Positions 22,931-34,580 of a DNA stretch of 64,000 nucleotides are shown here, in pieces. The DNA lies in contig NADL03000484.1 in assembly GCA_002205965.3 (NCBI GenBank), positions 1-64,000 of the forward strand. The letters are read 5' to 3'. This DNA is from Kappaphycus alvarezii (Eukaryota; Rhodophyta; Florideophyceae; Gigartinales; Solieriaceae). The notes under the pieces are model-generated. The model had not been told where the DNA came from, did not search any database, and was given only the letters and a program-made list of their open reading frames with translations. The position numbers and the translations under genes were made by a program. Numbering within the stretch: the stretch's first letter is position 1; each line of letters begins with the position of its first letter.

Positions 22931-25900
22931 CACCCGAGGTATTCGAGTTGAGCAGTAGTAAGGAACACTTCGGGGGATTTCTTTTCTGTAATCATGGATC
23001 TCAACGCTGCTCGTATAACGTTCACAGGGGGCAAGACTGAAGACGTTGAGGAGTTTCTTTACACATATGTCAACGTTGTGATGCGAGAGAAGGGCGATGA
23101 AGAGAAGGCCGCAAGTATCTTCGCCTATCTTCATGGTGACGCAAAGCACAAATATAAGTCCAAGTTTATCGACGGGTGGTCTCTTAACGGGAATGGGCGT
23201 AACTTCGGTGAGGTATGTGAGTGGCTTGTGAAAGAGTATGCTAAGGAGGTAGAACCAGATGAGATGATTCGTACCGCCATAGAGGCCCGGCTCAACTTCG
23301 ACGATTTGTTAAGCTCATTGGTGTACTTGTGTGATCTTTATGAAAAGGCTGGGTTCAACGCCCAAGCAAGTACGGAATGCTGCGTAAGGCGGCTATGGGG
23401 GATAAGCGGCTCTCCGATTTCCTCCTCATCAAGGGCCCTCACACTTTTGATGAACTGAAGGGTACCATAGTAGAATTTGTCAAAAATTCGGAGACGTTTC
23501 AGTCACTGAGTGAGGTACCGAGGGAAACCCGCACATCGATGTCTATCGTACATCCTGAAAAGAATTATCAAAGGCCGGCTACTAGTGCAGCGGCATTAGA
23601 ATCTGTCAGGAGCGATGTCAAAAACTTGGAAGAAAGGTTGGAAACCCGATTCGATAATCGACTTGACATGATAACCTCGCAGTTGGAAAGCCTTACTCTT
23701 ACCATTAAGAAGAACCAGTCTGGGGCCCCTAAGGCCGCAGAAGTCTGTTCTTACTGTCACAAGCCTGGACACTTTGCAAACAGGTGTCCTGATAATCCAC
23801 ATAGAAACACTCGTTGTGCAAAGTGCGGTCGATATGGGCATCATGAAAGTAACTGCTGGTCTAAAGACAACAGAAGAGCAAATTTATCGGAAGCAAGGAG
23901 TGAGTCAGGACCAGAGGTGAAAATCTTACAAAATAGAAGGGATCAAAGGTTGACGGATGCCGGTAACGTATCCATCGCTGAAGAGATTAGTCAAGTCAAT
24001 GTGACAAAAAGGGATGGGGAAGGGAACATTTTATCGAAGAAACCTAGGCTAGAGTATGGAATGCTGGAGCATATCCCAGCACCTGTACCTCCTCGAACCA
24101 AGAGGTCTGATCAAGTTGTTCCAGGAGTGGGAGTCACTCCGGCCAAGAAGACGAAAAAGAGTAAGAAAGTTAAGAGTATCTCTAAGGACGTACTAGAGTA
24201 TGTGAAGAGGTACAATTTGGTGGCTGAGCTTGCATCGGCCCCAACTGGGATAACGTTTGGTCAACTTTTGAGGGGCGACGCAGAGGATGCGAGAAAAGAA
24301 CTCAAAAAAATTATCAGGTCTAATAAGTCCGCTAAGGGTAAGAAACTGTTTCTTCAATCGGCCTCGACAGCACCAAGACGTCTTAAGCTGGTACCAGTCA
24401 AAGTATTGGGTATGAAAACCCAAGCTCTCTTCGATTCGGGTGCTGTTCCAAACCTCATTTCAGAAACTTTGGTGACAGATCTAGGTCTCGAAATTACTCC
24501 AACGACTCGAAAAATAACTGTAGCGGATGGAACCGTCTCAAAATGCATGGGCACTGTTGACAAGGTTTCCGTGTTCTTTGGGGACTCTAAAGTTGATGTA
24601 GACTTTCTTGTCATGCCGGATCTCCCTTTCGATGCAATCATTGGCTGCCCTACCATGGAAAGACTAGGAATGCATTGACTTGGGCAACCAAATGGTTTCA
24701 GTTAATATTGACGGCAGAACCGTGAAGATGCCCCTGGATTTCGACAAAAGCACGCATCCTGAAGATTTAAAAGAAACGGACAGTGAAGATTTCACTTCTA
24801 GCTATGACAGCGAAGATTCGGAACCAACTAACACTTTCGGAAGTGGAAAAGGGTACCTCGGGGGTAATGAACATGGCATGGGACGATTATGATTCTGGGT
24901 TTGAAAAGATGACGACTGGAATTCTAGGATAAGTTTGAAACCCGAATGTGTTTTTTTTGCGATGATATCGAATCAAAGGACAGAATTCGGAGCATGAAAG
25001 AAGATTACTTTGCAAAGAAAATAAGAATACGTCGAATTCCATATATGAAGATGTGAGCACGACGGAAGAGGTCCTTCAAAATATTGAGGTTGAGGATCAA
25101 GAAGAAAAAGGGCGCCAAATGGCAGAAATCCAAGGAAAAGTGCAGCACCTTCCCGCCCCCGCCTCACTGAAAATATCCGACATGTTAACATCTTCCGAAG
25201 TAATTGCATGGAGCGTTTCAGATTTAAGACAAGCAAGTGTACCGGTTACTCACTCGTTCGAACTTACCGACACTCAACCGATTTACCACAAGCCTAGACG
25301 TCAACCGCCAAAATATGACCAATTTATCTCAGAAAATGTTACAAGTATGCTGAAAAATGATATTATTCGACCAGTTTCATCCCCATGGTCGTTTCCAGTT
25401 GTGGTCGCACCAAAGAAGGATGGAAAGCTGCGTTTTTGCGTCGATTACCGACAACTGAACCAGAGAATGATACCCGATCGATTTCCGATTCCGAACATGG
25501 AGGAGATCCTCGAGGACCTGAAGGACGGGAGATATTTCACCTCAATTGACCTTTACACTGGCTATTGGCAGATTCCATTGGATGAAAAATGTAAGGAAAA
25601 AACAACCTTTACCAGCAAAGCCGGTACGTTCAGGTTCGAAGTGATGCCTTTTGGTCTCATGAATGCACCAGCTACATTCCAAAGAATGATGAACGAGGTT
25701 TTGAAAGGACTTCCATTCGCAAGAGTCTATATCGATGATGTCGTCATATTCTCAGAAACATTGGATCAGCACATCTCGCACGTCAAGACAGTTGTGGAGA
25801 GGATATCGGAGTATAGCTTGAAAATTAAGTTGAGCAAATGCTTCTTTGCGAAAACTTCTATCCAATTACTCGGTCATATCGTCGACCAAGAGGAATTAGA

Positions 25901-27799
25901 GTGGATCCAGAGAAAACGAAAAAAATCAAGTTGGCACCAAGGCCCGCTTCAAAGACGGAGGTCCGAAGCTTCTTAGGACTGGCCTCATATTACAGAAGAT
26001 TTATAAAGATTTCGCCAAGACTGCAGCACCGTTACATGCCAGCACTACGAAGAACGGAAAATTTTACTGGAACAAGGAAATGGAAACTGCATTTCAGGAG
26101 CTTAAAGATAAGCTATGTGTCCCCCCAGTTCTCATGTACCCAGATTTCAAGAGACCATTCGTTGTGGAGACAGATGCCTCAGAACGGTCTTTGGGTGCCG
26201 TTTTGTCCCAAAAAGATGAAAACGGAAGACTACACCCTGTTCAATTCGCAAGCCGAACTCTGAATGACGCGGAAAGAGATACTCATAGCTGTCGTCTTCG
26301 CGCTGAAAAAGTTTCGCGTATACCTTTTATCACTCGAGAAATTTGTCTTGATAACTGATCACCAGGCACTTAAAACAGCATTCCAAAAAAGGATGTACAT
26401 CACCGCTTGGCCCGATGGCTCGACATTTTCGCAGAATATCGGTTTGAAATTTGTATAGACCCGGACGCAATAATCAGCCTGCCGATTACCTATCCCGCTT
26501 GAGGGACGCACTGATTCCAAATGAAAAAGCTTCGGAGGACATCGTCGGAGTCGCCGAGTTGCAGTTGCCGAACGATAACGAGTACGAAGCTAATATTCAC
26601 GGACTGATCAAATTCCTCGATGGACTAGAAATGAGAAAGGTTGATCTTGAACACCGAAATTGGGTACGCAGGAATCAAAAGGCTTTTAATTGTGGAATGG
26701 GAAACTCTTCCGGCACACTAAAGCCGGTCCCCGACTAGTGGCCCCTTTGAAAGAAAGAATGAAGATCTTGAGGACTTTCCATGATGAGCTAGGGCATTGG
26801 GATCTCGAAACAACCAAAAATTTCGTAACTGAGAGATTCTGGTGGCCCGGTATCCATAAGGACGTCTATAATTTCGTGAAAAACTGCGACAACTGCCAAA
26901 AATTCACTCCAATACGGAAGTATAAGACAACTCTAAGTTTTCCAGTTTCCGGTCTCTTTGAAACCTTCTCAATTGACTTCGCGGGCCCGTTCAAGGAAAC
27001 TCTTCCGGAAACAAATATCTCCTTATAGGGGTGGAACATCTTACTGGATGGCCAATAGCAGTTGCAGTTGAGGAGGCAAATGCTGAGGTGGTACTGAGAT
27101 TCATCGAAAAAGAAATAATTGAACCGTTTGGTCTTCCAAAAAGGATCATCTCGGATAACGCCCTTTGTTTTACTGCAACTTCACTGCTTGTTTTTGGAAG
27201 AGAAAGGGATTCAGCTGAAGACCGTTCTCGCATACGCTCCTATGTCCAACGGGAAAGCGGAGAGGATGGTTGGAACCATCAAACGAGCAATATCGAAAAC
27301 TATGTTGGAGAATGAAATCCAGTGGGAAGATGCCTTACCAAAAGTGTTATACGGCTACCGTCGAAGAAGAGGAAGAAATGGACGCTCACCATTCGAGCTA
27401 ATGTACGGAAGGGCTCCTAGAATGTTACAGAGAGACATGGAAACAAATATTATCGATGAAGAGAGTAGGGAAGTTGAACTACTGGCCACCGAAGGCTGGA
27501 GATCACACCGCGCGCTAACACAGACAAGAAATAAGGATGCAGAACCTGCAGTCAGAACCTTTTCAGTTGGCTCTAAAGTACTTGTAGTACATGGAAAAGC
27601 AATGCAGCAGGCTGTGAAGTGGCCGGCCTTCCAAACCAAGTACTCGAACCCTTGCATCGTCACGGAGGAAAGACACCCGCACTATCAGCTCTGTTCAAGC
27701 TCAGGGAAGAGATCAAGGAGGGCCATCCATGCACGTCGTCTGGTCCTTACCATCAGAGGCCTGAAGAATTCCTTCTCACACAGGACTATGCGCAACCAC

Positions 27800-28942
27800 G
27801 GGGCATACTCATCTTTAACTATAGAATGATTCCTATGGGAGGAAAAAGGGCCTGGGAATGGATCATCTCGGTTACGCGGGACTACTACGAACTCCACGTA
27901 ATCATCCATTTCTACATTAATATATGCCTATGTTTTCGTACGTTGAACGGACCATTGCTACCTGAAGAAGATTTCCGACTATTAATAAGAGTTCTATTTT
28001 CATTCCAAAACGGAAGGTTCACGGAAGCAGGTCCAGAGTTTGTGGAGGTAATATATCATTACTCTATAGGAAGATATGGAATGGTAGCTGCTGGAGACTT
28101 GTCGCAAACGTATCTGAATATTATCCGTCCAATTTACGTATTTCTCAAGAACAACCAAGATGTGCGACTGAGAGGTTACGCCTTACCCCGGATATGGAAT
28201 ACAGGCTGGTCCCGTATCCTCTATGGGAACCTTACGTTTCTCCGCCACAAATTGGGAACGTTGGAGGCGGCGAGGATCCTCCTGAAGCAGTGATGATGAC
28301 CAGAGGAGGACCTTCAGGAGACAACAACCCGCCCAGAAGAGGTTCCGGTCGTCCCCGAGAGGACCTCGTGCAGGTCCCAGTACGTCAGGAGCTGGTCGCG
28401 GCCATTCATCGGGACCGTCCACCACAACTTCATCTCTAGCTCTGCTTCACAACCATGCACAGCATACAGTCGGAAGAAGAAGATTATCTTTTTGGCTGCG
28501 CAATATCTCCGAGGATGCGAACGATGCGCAGGTCATTTCTTATTTCATGATAAGCATCTGTTTATGTTTTAGGGCGCTACATGGACCGCACTTATCTTAC
28601 GAAGATTCGTTCTTGATGATGCGCGTCTTCTTTTCTTATCGACATCCATTCCTCCGGCATCTTCCAGAAGAGTTTGCATATCACATATATTTTTTCACTC
28701 TTGGAAGATTCGGAAGAGTCACGGAAGAAGAATGTATTCAACCCCACCTCGATGTGATCAAACCAATATATGAGGCTATGCTACAAAGTGAGGTACCAGT
28801 AATGCGAACCTACTTTTTAGAGCATCATATTGGTAATCAGTTGCATCCGTACCCGTTTGAGAGACCATACATTTTATCAATAAGACAGCGAACACTAACG
28901 GAAGCAGAAGAAGACAGTGACGAGTCGGGACGTTCGTCTTGA
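27800..28942 (+). other. Two tandem, related accessory reading frames of gypsy G2
   Basis: Between the integrase end and the 3' LTR lie two stretches of related protein sequence. Unit 1 covers about 27800-28293 and unit 2 about 28440-28942. Both share, in the same order, ICLCFR.L.GP.L..ED, then RV.FS, then PE(F/E)F or PEF, IY, GR.G.V, and L..I.PIY. The rest has diverged widely. Unit 1 ends with a region rich in Arg, Gly and Pro codons; unit 2 ends in an acidic, Ser-rich tail. There is no signal peptide, no clear membrane helix and no known nuclease or envelope motif. I do not recognise the family. Known gypsy relatives can carry extra frames here (envelope, RNase H copies, antisense frames), and this matches none of them. 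Confidence 0.65.
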
Positions 28943-28953
28943 GCGAGAGGGCG

Positions 28954-29666
28954 TGATGGCGCAAATTCGCACAAAAAAATCTAGATGAGGACCATAGTTG
29001 TATACAGTATCGGAATTGGGAAGATATTTTTACAGTTTTTGAATTTGCAAGATATTTTTAATTTGGGTGAGTGTGGCAAATTCATCGGTTGATTTTTTCA
29101 TTTTAGGACACGCTGTCATAGTAGATGTCAGTACAGTTCCAGGTTGTGGGCGATACTACAGTACTCTGAAAGGTCTATATAATGGCCACATCAATTCCCA
29201 CCCCTGGCCGATGGTGGCTGGCATGGGTATGGCACCTAGATATTTACCTTGAGGAAATATCTTCTAATAGTCTCTCTGGTTCACACGATTACCGTGAATA
29301 CATTTTATGGTTATTAGTATGTTTGTTTGAGACTTTTGGGATAGCCAAAAGTCTATATAAGCCGAGTAAACTGCTTCCTTTAGTGGAGGTGAAGCAAGTT
29401 GGCAGACAACTTCAAGCCAAGTCCCGAGTAGTAGGAAGTTGAGAGTCAACTTCAGACCCAAGAAAACTTTTTCTTACGCTAGTCGCAGAGCGTCGGTGGT
29501 AGACCCTGCCCCTTTTATACTTGCTTTTAGCTTTCTCACTCTCTCTTCTATATACACTCCCTTTTGTTCGTTCAACAATACCACGGCAGCACTTTTGTCG
29601 CTCGCAACACCTCCTTCTCAGGGTAATTGGTTCTGAAGATCTCTTCCCCGCCGATTTACCCTATCA
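28954..29666 (+). repeat. 3' LTR of gypsy G2
   Basis: 713 bp, TGATGGCGC...CCCTATCA, preceded by a purine-rich GAGCGAGAGGGCG tract. It matches the 5' LTR closely. Confidence 0.92.
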
Positions 29667-29735
29667 GTTACCACAGGCGCTGCCGCAACACTCGCAGAGC
29701 GCAAGAAACATCGTCATTACGGCACTTACTGCAAC

Positions 29736-29818
29736 TTTTTGAGTCGATTGCGGTTGTCTGGAAAACCATAGGATAGATCGCATATACATTCCAAGAGTAA
29801 AACACCCAAACGTTTCCC
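29736..29818 (+). repeat. LINE-B 3' tail, 83 bp, with 11-bp target duplication
   Basis: Flanked by perfect CTTACTGCAAC at 29725-29735 and 29819-29829. It is inserted in LINE A5. Confidence 0.92.
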
Positions 29819-29937
29819 CTTACTGCAACCAAAACGATATCCTCCTCTCCCCCGTCGGGATTGATATTTATGGCGATGAAGACAAGGGTTTTTCCAGCGC
29901 CTTGCTTCCTTCGCTGCTTCCCGTCGCGGTTCCTCCC

Positions 29938-30060
29938 TGTAATACAAAAAATGGTCCTCCCTCCTGTAATACAGGAAATGGTCCTGCCTTCATGTAATAC
30001 AGGAAATGGTCCTCCCTTCGTGTAATTCAGGAAATGGTCCTCCCTTCGTGTAATCCAGCA
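29938..30060 (+). repeat. 28-bp tandem repeat at the LTR terminus
   Basis: Four units (27, 28, 28 and 28 bp) plus a partial fifth, each starting TGTAAT and containing GGAAATGGTCCT, begin exactly at the first base of LTR 1. The LTR terminus itself has been amplified. Confidence 0.9.
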
Positions 30061-30418
30061 ACCTAGAACGATCCCGCCCTAACTTCTCCAACCGTCATTT
30101 CCAAATTTACTTCCATTTTATCTAGATATTTTTATTCTGTATTTAACTCTCTGAATCGACCCCGAATCAAGTCCCTTTTCCCTTTTAGCTCCCTCCTCCT
30201 CCAAATTCGCCTTTTTTTGAAAGAAGGGCGCAAATGCACTACTGCAATATCCCTTGCAGATTTATTTTACCTATTCCTAATCTATAGAACCTGCCCCGGG
30301 AGCCTATTTAGACCCCTTTATTCTAAGTTCTAAATGCCCCGATCATTTTACCATCACCCTCTCCCCCCACACACCCAAAACACCCTACATTGCCTCCTAT
30401 TCCCCAACGTCTATCAAA

Positions 30419-31060
30419 ATGAACAACCTTCGCCCCTCTGTCCCTATTTCCAAAAACCGCCCTTCCCGTCCCATCAATGGCCTTCGTCTCGCCGCCTACG
30501 GGCCAACCGATGCCGACTACTACATCCGGCGGCAAACAAAGAAGCAAATCATCGAGTTCGTTCGCCGCCTCTTCATAGAAGAAGAAGCGAGGGAGGTAAG
30601 TGAGGATGAGACTGAGAAAGTCGAAGGGGAGAGCGGGGAGTCCTTCGAGGAATGGTTAGCCCCTGAGCTAGTGTACGAGGCTCGGGAGAAGGATGGGAGG
30701 ATGAGGAGGAGGAAAAGGAGGAAGAGGAGGAGGAGGGAGGAGGAAAAGGAGAAGAGGAGGAGGAGGAGGAGGATGAGGAGGAGGAGGAGGAGGATGAGGA
30801 GGAGGAGGAGGAGGGGAGGAGGAGGATGAGGATGAGGGAACAGGGGGCATGGAAAGTGTTGGACTGGTGGGGCCTGGAATGGAGAGTATGGATCAAGTTG
30901 TGCCCACGATGGAACCGAATGGATATATCTTTAGTAGTCTAGATATCTCCCAGGGGGAATAGAGAGCTGTGAGCCATTCGCAGATATTTGTGGGGACTGC
31001 TTGGACAGCATGGATATTTTAGAGGAGTTGTTTGGATCTGATTTAGAGAATGGGAAATAA
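30419..31060 (+). other. LTR-borne reading frame, copy L1
   Basis: One of six related copies. An ATG at 30419 lies about 115 bp after a TATTTAG box. The conserved N-terminal block has an Arg-Pro-Ser start, then GPTDADYYIRRQTKKQIIEF, then RRLFIEEEA. A GGA/GAG-repeat linker (about 30690-30830) follows. The C-terminal block, rich in Asp and Glu, ends DILEELFGSDLEN before a TAA at 31060. The purine linker has drifted, so the copy is not clean. The protein would be small and very acidic, with a basic helix-like segment. No known domain was recognised. Confidence 0.6.
30690..30830. repeat. GGA/GAG trinucleotide-rich tract
   Basis: About 140 bp of almost pure purine on the plus strand inside copy L1. 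It gives long artificial Ser, Pro or Arg frames in other readings. Confidence 0.9.
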
Positions 31061-33666
31061 GAGGACCTCATTGATTGTTATTTTCTTAAGTATCTTTTTT
31101 TTGAGAGTATGTCATCCACACAAATTGTTTCTGTGCATTTCCTGGTACCTTCTGTAGTTTTTTCCGGACGTTAGAGGTAGCCAAAAGTCTATATAAGCTG
31201 AGTAAACTGCTTCCTCATGGAGAGGTCAAGCAATTTGGCAGACAACTTCAAGCCAAGTCCGAGTAGTAGGAAGTTGAGAGTCAACTTCAGACCCAAGAAA
31301 AAATTTTCTTACGCTGGTCGCAGAGCGTCGGTGGTAGACCCTGCCCCCTTTATACTTGCTTGTAGCTTCCTCAACTCTCTTCTATATACAATCCCTTTTG
31401 TTCGTTCAACAATACCACGGTAGCACTTTTGTCGCTTGCAACACCTCCTTCTCAGGGTAATTGGATCTGAGGATCTCTTCCCCGCCGATTTATCCCTATC
31501 ACTCCCCTCAACAGGAGCCCGCAACTTCGTTACCAGTTTTACGTTTAGTCTCCAAGTAATTCAGGCGCGACAGGTTTCCACCTCCAAACGGTTCTTCAAG
31601 AACTTAATCCATGACGCTGCGCTTGCGTCATCTAAAACGTAAGAATGCATCTAGACCCTCCAAGTGATGGGATCCTTCTCGGTCCCATCACATCCGAATG
31701 TAAGAGCTCCAACACTTCCCTTCCTCTGTTCACTCTAAGTGGATGAGGAGCAGCTGTCTGCTTTCCTTTGCAACATGCCGGTCAAATATTGAGTTCTCAA
31801 TCCCAGTGCCGACCTTATCTACGCCTTTGGCAGCTTCTAAACGGACCATGTCTTTTAGAATGTCTGTATTGATATGACACATACGCCTAGGCATTATATT
31901 AAAATCAATACTCGTTGTGGTCGTTTTAATTGTCCCTTTTTCATAGCTTGCTTTCACTGCATACATGCCAACTAGCTCACAGATTCCGTGCTTCTGTGAG
32001 TTCCCTTACATTATGGGGTCTCCATTCTTGATGACCATCATCTCATTCGTATTCGCGGGTTACTTTATATCTACACCAGCCCTTTGTGCCAGTGCCTGAT
32101 AAATAAGGTTCGTCCTGATGTTAGGCGCGTACGCCACTCTCCTTAAATTAATGGTCTTCCATACGCCATCTACATCTTGTCTCAGAGTAACTGAACCATA
32201 GCCTCCTATGTTCATATTCATACCTTTTACGGCTGTGTTAATTACATCACCATCCTGACTGGATGGTACAAACTCAGTCAAAAATATCGAGATTTGTCAT
32301 ACTCTGCGTTGCACAGCTGTCTAAACGTCTTATTCATTAACCTTTATTATGTCCCTGATTTTATTCCACAGTCTAACATTTTATTTATAGTTGAAGACTG
32401 GGGATTATAGAAGCATTTGGAGAATGGATGACCCTTTCTGTTACATCCGAAGCACTTGCCTGCGAATGTATTATTTTTCTATCCTCGAGAATGGCGCCTT
32501 TCCGTCACAAAGGCCGAAATTCTCTCATTTATATTATGTTCATCAGAAGACCTTAGTTCTTTCCTTCTTATCTCTAGTCTCGAGATTATTTCTTCAAACG
32601 ACAAATTTGATGCATTCTGCAACACTGCCCTTATCACATCATACCCTGGTCCAAGACCTTGATACAAAGCAAATATCTTATCAGCATTTTCAAGCTGAGA
32701 GTTACTCATTGTCAGATTATTCTCTATGTCTGCAATCTCTTGTACAGATGAACGCACCGTCTAATGATTCTTCATTTTCAGCCTAAATAGTTTACTTCTT
32801 AATGAATACTGACTTGCAGATGATCTACTCTTCTGCATCCTCTCCAAGATTCCCAAAACCCCTTGGGTTCGGGTTTCATTGCCAATGATGGCAGGAACAT
32901 TGTGTCCACGTTCAACAATATCTCAGCTGTGGTGCGCTAAGCGCACACAAGCATATCAAGGTAGAACTGTGATTGAAACGTTGGTTGAATCTGGTTGGGT
33001 TAAGCCGGCCGCTCTAAACCAGGGTTTATATATAACTGCAGATAGCTACAAACTAAAGGAAAATGCAGTCCAACATTAGCGAATTCAAAGGTGTTCCCGT
33101 AAAACAGCCCCAACGTATCGTAAGTAGCGCTTTCAGAATTGTAGTCGGCACGACTGACATACTCTGACAAGATGTAAGAAGTACACTGGTCCAGGTGGCA
33201 TGGGATAGCAAGGAGACTTTTGATTGGTAAAGCAATGATATAATATCCCAGTGTGTAACTCGCCCGTAACTATCACAAGTGTACCAATTAGGTCAAAAGC
33301 TGTGTTCAGAACTGTAAGGAAAGTGGAATGACAGCAAAGTGCCTAGTAGCCCTGGTTGCAAGGTTACCAGTGATTTGAATCTACAGTACAGTAGATGCAG
33401 TGTATTCGTGTAAAGCTGTAAGGTCTGTGAAGTGAAATACAACATCAGCCAAGCACTGTTACTTGAGCTGATGCTCTTTCTTTTTTTTCTCCACGGTCTC
33501 TGCGGAGTGCTTCGGTAGAATATCCGTGCTGATATCCTCCCCTCGCTCTACAAATCTCCAAAGATCTCGAGCTTCTAAAACGAGCTTCAATTGTAATGCC
33601 CACTGTCCATAATTCTTATCAGTGAGCTTCTCCATAGTGTACCTTATGTTATTTATAACGTTCTCC

Positions 33667-33678
33667 GGGCCCATAACC
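33667..33678 (-). other. Primer-binding site, initiator-tRNA half-molecule type
   Basis: On the minus strand the LTR is followed directly by GGTTATGGGCCC. Copia-group elements are known to prime from a cleaved initiator Met-tRNA at its CAT-anticodon stem-loop, and this sequence fits that pattern. Confidence 0.7.
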
Positions 33679-33956
33679 TGTTAGGGTTCAGGGAAATCTT
33701 AGTGGTTTAAGCAGTCCTAAACACAGCGGCGCTGTTAGTCGCTACTGTAGATTCTAGGTCAAACTATGACCTTTAGCAAGCTGGTTTTCGTTTTACTTGA
33801 ACTAATAACTTTCTCGACTGCCGTAGCAACAAAAACTAGCTTATATACTCAACAGATCTGTTGATCTAGCACAGAAAATATTGAAAACAACTCAGCCGCG
33901 TGACTAATCTTGATGCTGTGCAAACGCATCCAAAGAGCTAATCTGAAATGATTACA
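33679..33956 (-). repeat. 5' LTR of copia C3
   Basis: 278 bp. On the minus strand it reads TGTAAT...TAACA, close to the 3' LTR of C2 at 37218-37493. It lies directly against LINE E1. Confidence 0.85.
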
Positions 33957-34480
33957 CATGTACGTGCCTCCTAGCGCCGGCGTCACTTTTTGCAGTACAA
34001 GGGAGAATAAAAGTGGGCCCAGAGGGTCCCCGTGCTGCACGTCTACCACGCTCCGGAGAATATCATCCCCACACCACAGGTTACCCGGGTTTACCGCGTA
34101 CGTGTAATTAACCCAAGGTAAGAGCTCCGGGAACCTCTGCTTGACCTCCTTCAAAAACGCACTGCGGCTGACCAGGTTGAAGGCGTTTTGAAGGTCAACG
34201 GTTAACATTGCATACTCTGCCGATTCGCCATGCTCCTCATAAAGTCGCCGTATAGCGTGGACAACTGGCTCAGATCCTCCTGACGTTGCTACTCCCAACT
34301 GTAGTGGCTGAAAGTACTCGGAACCGTTCTCGGAAATACGAGTCGGCAAACGTCTGCGCACCAAGCGATTTAAGGTAAATGGTAAGATAAATGTGGTTGG
34401 TCCACTGCGAGTGGTGCCACGGTTGCGGGTTCCAAAAACTTTCATTCGAATAATATTTCATGATCTGTCTCCAATACACA
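33957..34480 (-). mobile_element. LINE E1: reverse-transcriptase fragment of an R2-like LINE
   Basis: The minus strand reads LGVATSGGSEPVVHAIRRLY, then AMLTVDLQNAFNLVSRSAFL (motif A with its Asp), then VVDVQHGDPLGPLLFSLVLQ (motif B region). It stops abruptly at the copia C3 LTR (33956). It resembles the RT of B2 (58350-58630) more than that of A. No endonuclease or 3' end is seen nearby. Confidence 0.8.
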
Positions 34481-34580
34481 GGCGTGCCACTTCCCTTCTC
34501 GGGAAGTAACTATTTTTCGATTAGTTTCTATCCTACTCCTCCTCAGCTCCTCTGAGGGGTAATGTTTAAGTTAGGTTACT

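Larger units (their letters stand above)
22217..29666 (+). mobile_element. Nearly whole Ty3/gypsy retrotransposon G2
   Basis: A 7.45-kb element with LTRs at both ends and a 5-bp target duplication GTTAC (22212-22216 and 29667-29671), inserted in LINE A5. Parts in order: 5' LTR; primer-binding site; gag (about 22994-24000) with two CCHC zinc knuckles near 23745-23865 (CSYCHKPGHFANRC, CAKCGRYGHHESNC); aspartic protease (about 24390-24670, LFDSGAVPNLIS); reverse transcriptase (about 25260-25900, YIDD box); RNase H (about 26160-26450, ETDAS); integrase (about 26750-27800, with an HHCC domain); two accessory reading frames (27800-28942); 3' LTR. It has roughly eight to ten breaks, so it is not functional as it stands. 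The two LTRs differ by only a few percent plus one short indel, so it is fairly young. Its gag is close to that of element G3 (47437-47793). Confidence 0.92.
29938..31501 (+). mobile_element. Solo LTR carrying an internal reading frame (LTR 1)
   Basis: A 1564-bp solo LTR, TGTAATAC...CCCTATCA, with a perfect 5-bp target duplication CTCCC (29933-29937 and 31502-31506), inserted in LINE A5. Its last about 350 bp match the R-U5 part of gypsy G2's LTR, including GTCTATATAAGC near 31186, so it belongs to the same lineage. It is more than twice as long because its U3 holds a reading frame (30419-31060). A solo LTR arises by recombination between the two LTRs of a whole element. Confidence 0.9.
21690..31590 (+). 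mobile_element. LINE A5: LINE-A copy split by a gypsy element, a tail and a solo LTR
   Basis: LINE-A sequence is seen at about 21690-22216, 29672-29735, 29819-29937 and 31507-31590; the rest is later insertions. The first piece has the best preserved nuclease region in the family: a CPVCSRR...QHAFTCKYEDGMTRRHH cluster (about 21878-21985) and DIYIPAAYVLHSTDIAVDVT (about 22110-22165), with both Asp-bearing core strands intact. The later pieces give the C-terminus (AATLAERKKH, DILLSPVGIDIYG). The RT is missing (5' truncation) and the 3' tail is cut near 31590. Downstream reading frames are frame-disturbed. Confidence 0.85.
31640..33956 (-). mobile_element. Ty1/copia element C3, 5' half
   Basis: Reads on the minus strand from its 5' LTR (33679-33956). 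The gag start overlaps the primer site (KLTDKNYGQWALQLKLVLEA, about 33530-33640). Further gag of the UBN2 kind lies at 32479-32757 (YQGLGPGYDVIRAVLQNASN). A protease-adjacent block sits at 32060-32281 (GYGSVTLRQDVDGVWKTINL). The zinc-binding pre-integrase region is near 31740-31900 (MCHINTDILKDMVRLEAAKG). Integrase core and RT are missing. Broken in several places. Its LTR is the same family as C2. Confidence 0.85.

Noticed and set aside
22217-29666. An envelope gene in gypsy G2
   Set aside because: The accessory frames have no signal peptide or membrane anchor that I can see.
9370-29818. Short LINE-B tails as spliceosomal introner elements
   Set aside because: They lack GT...AG ends and a branch site in a fixed place, lie inside dead LINEs, and match the LINE 3' end exactly.
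30573-30896. Minus-strand poly-Ser and poly-Pro frames
   Set aside because: They are shadows of the GGA/GAG tract in LTR-borne frame L1.
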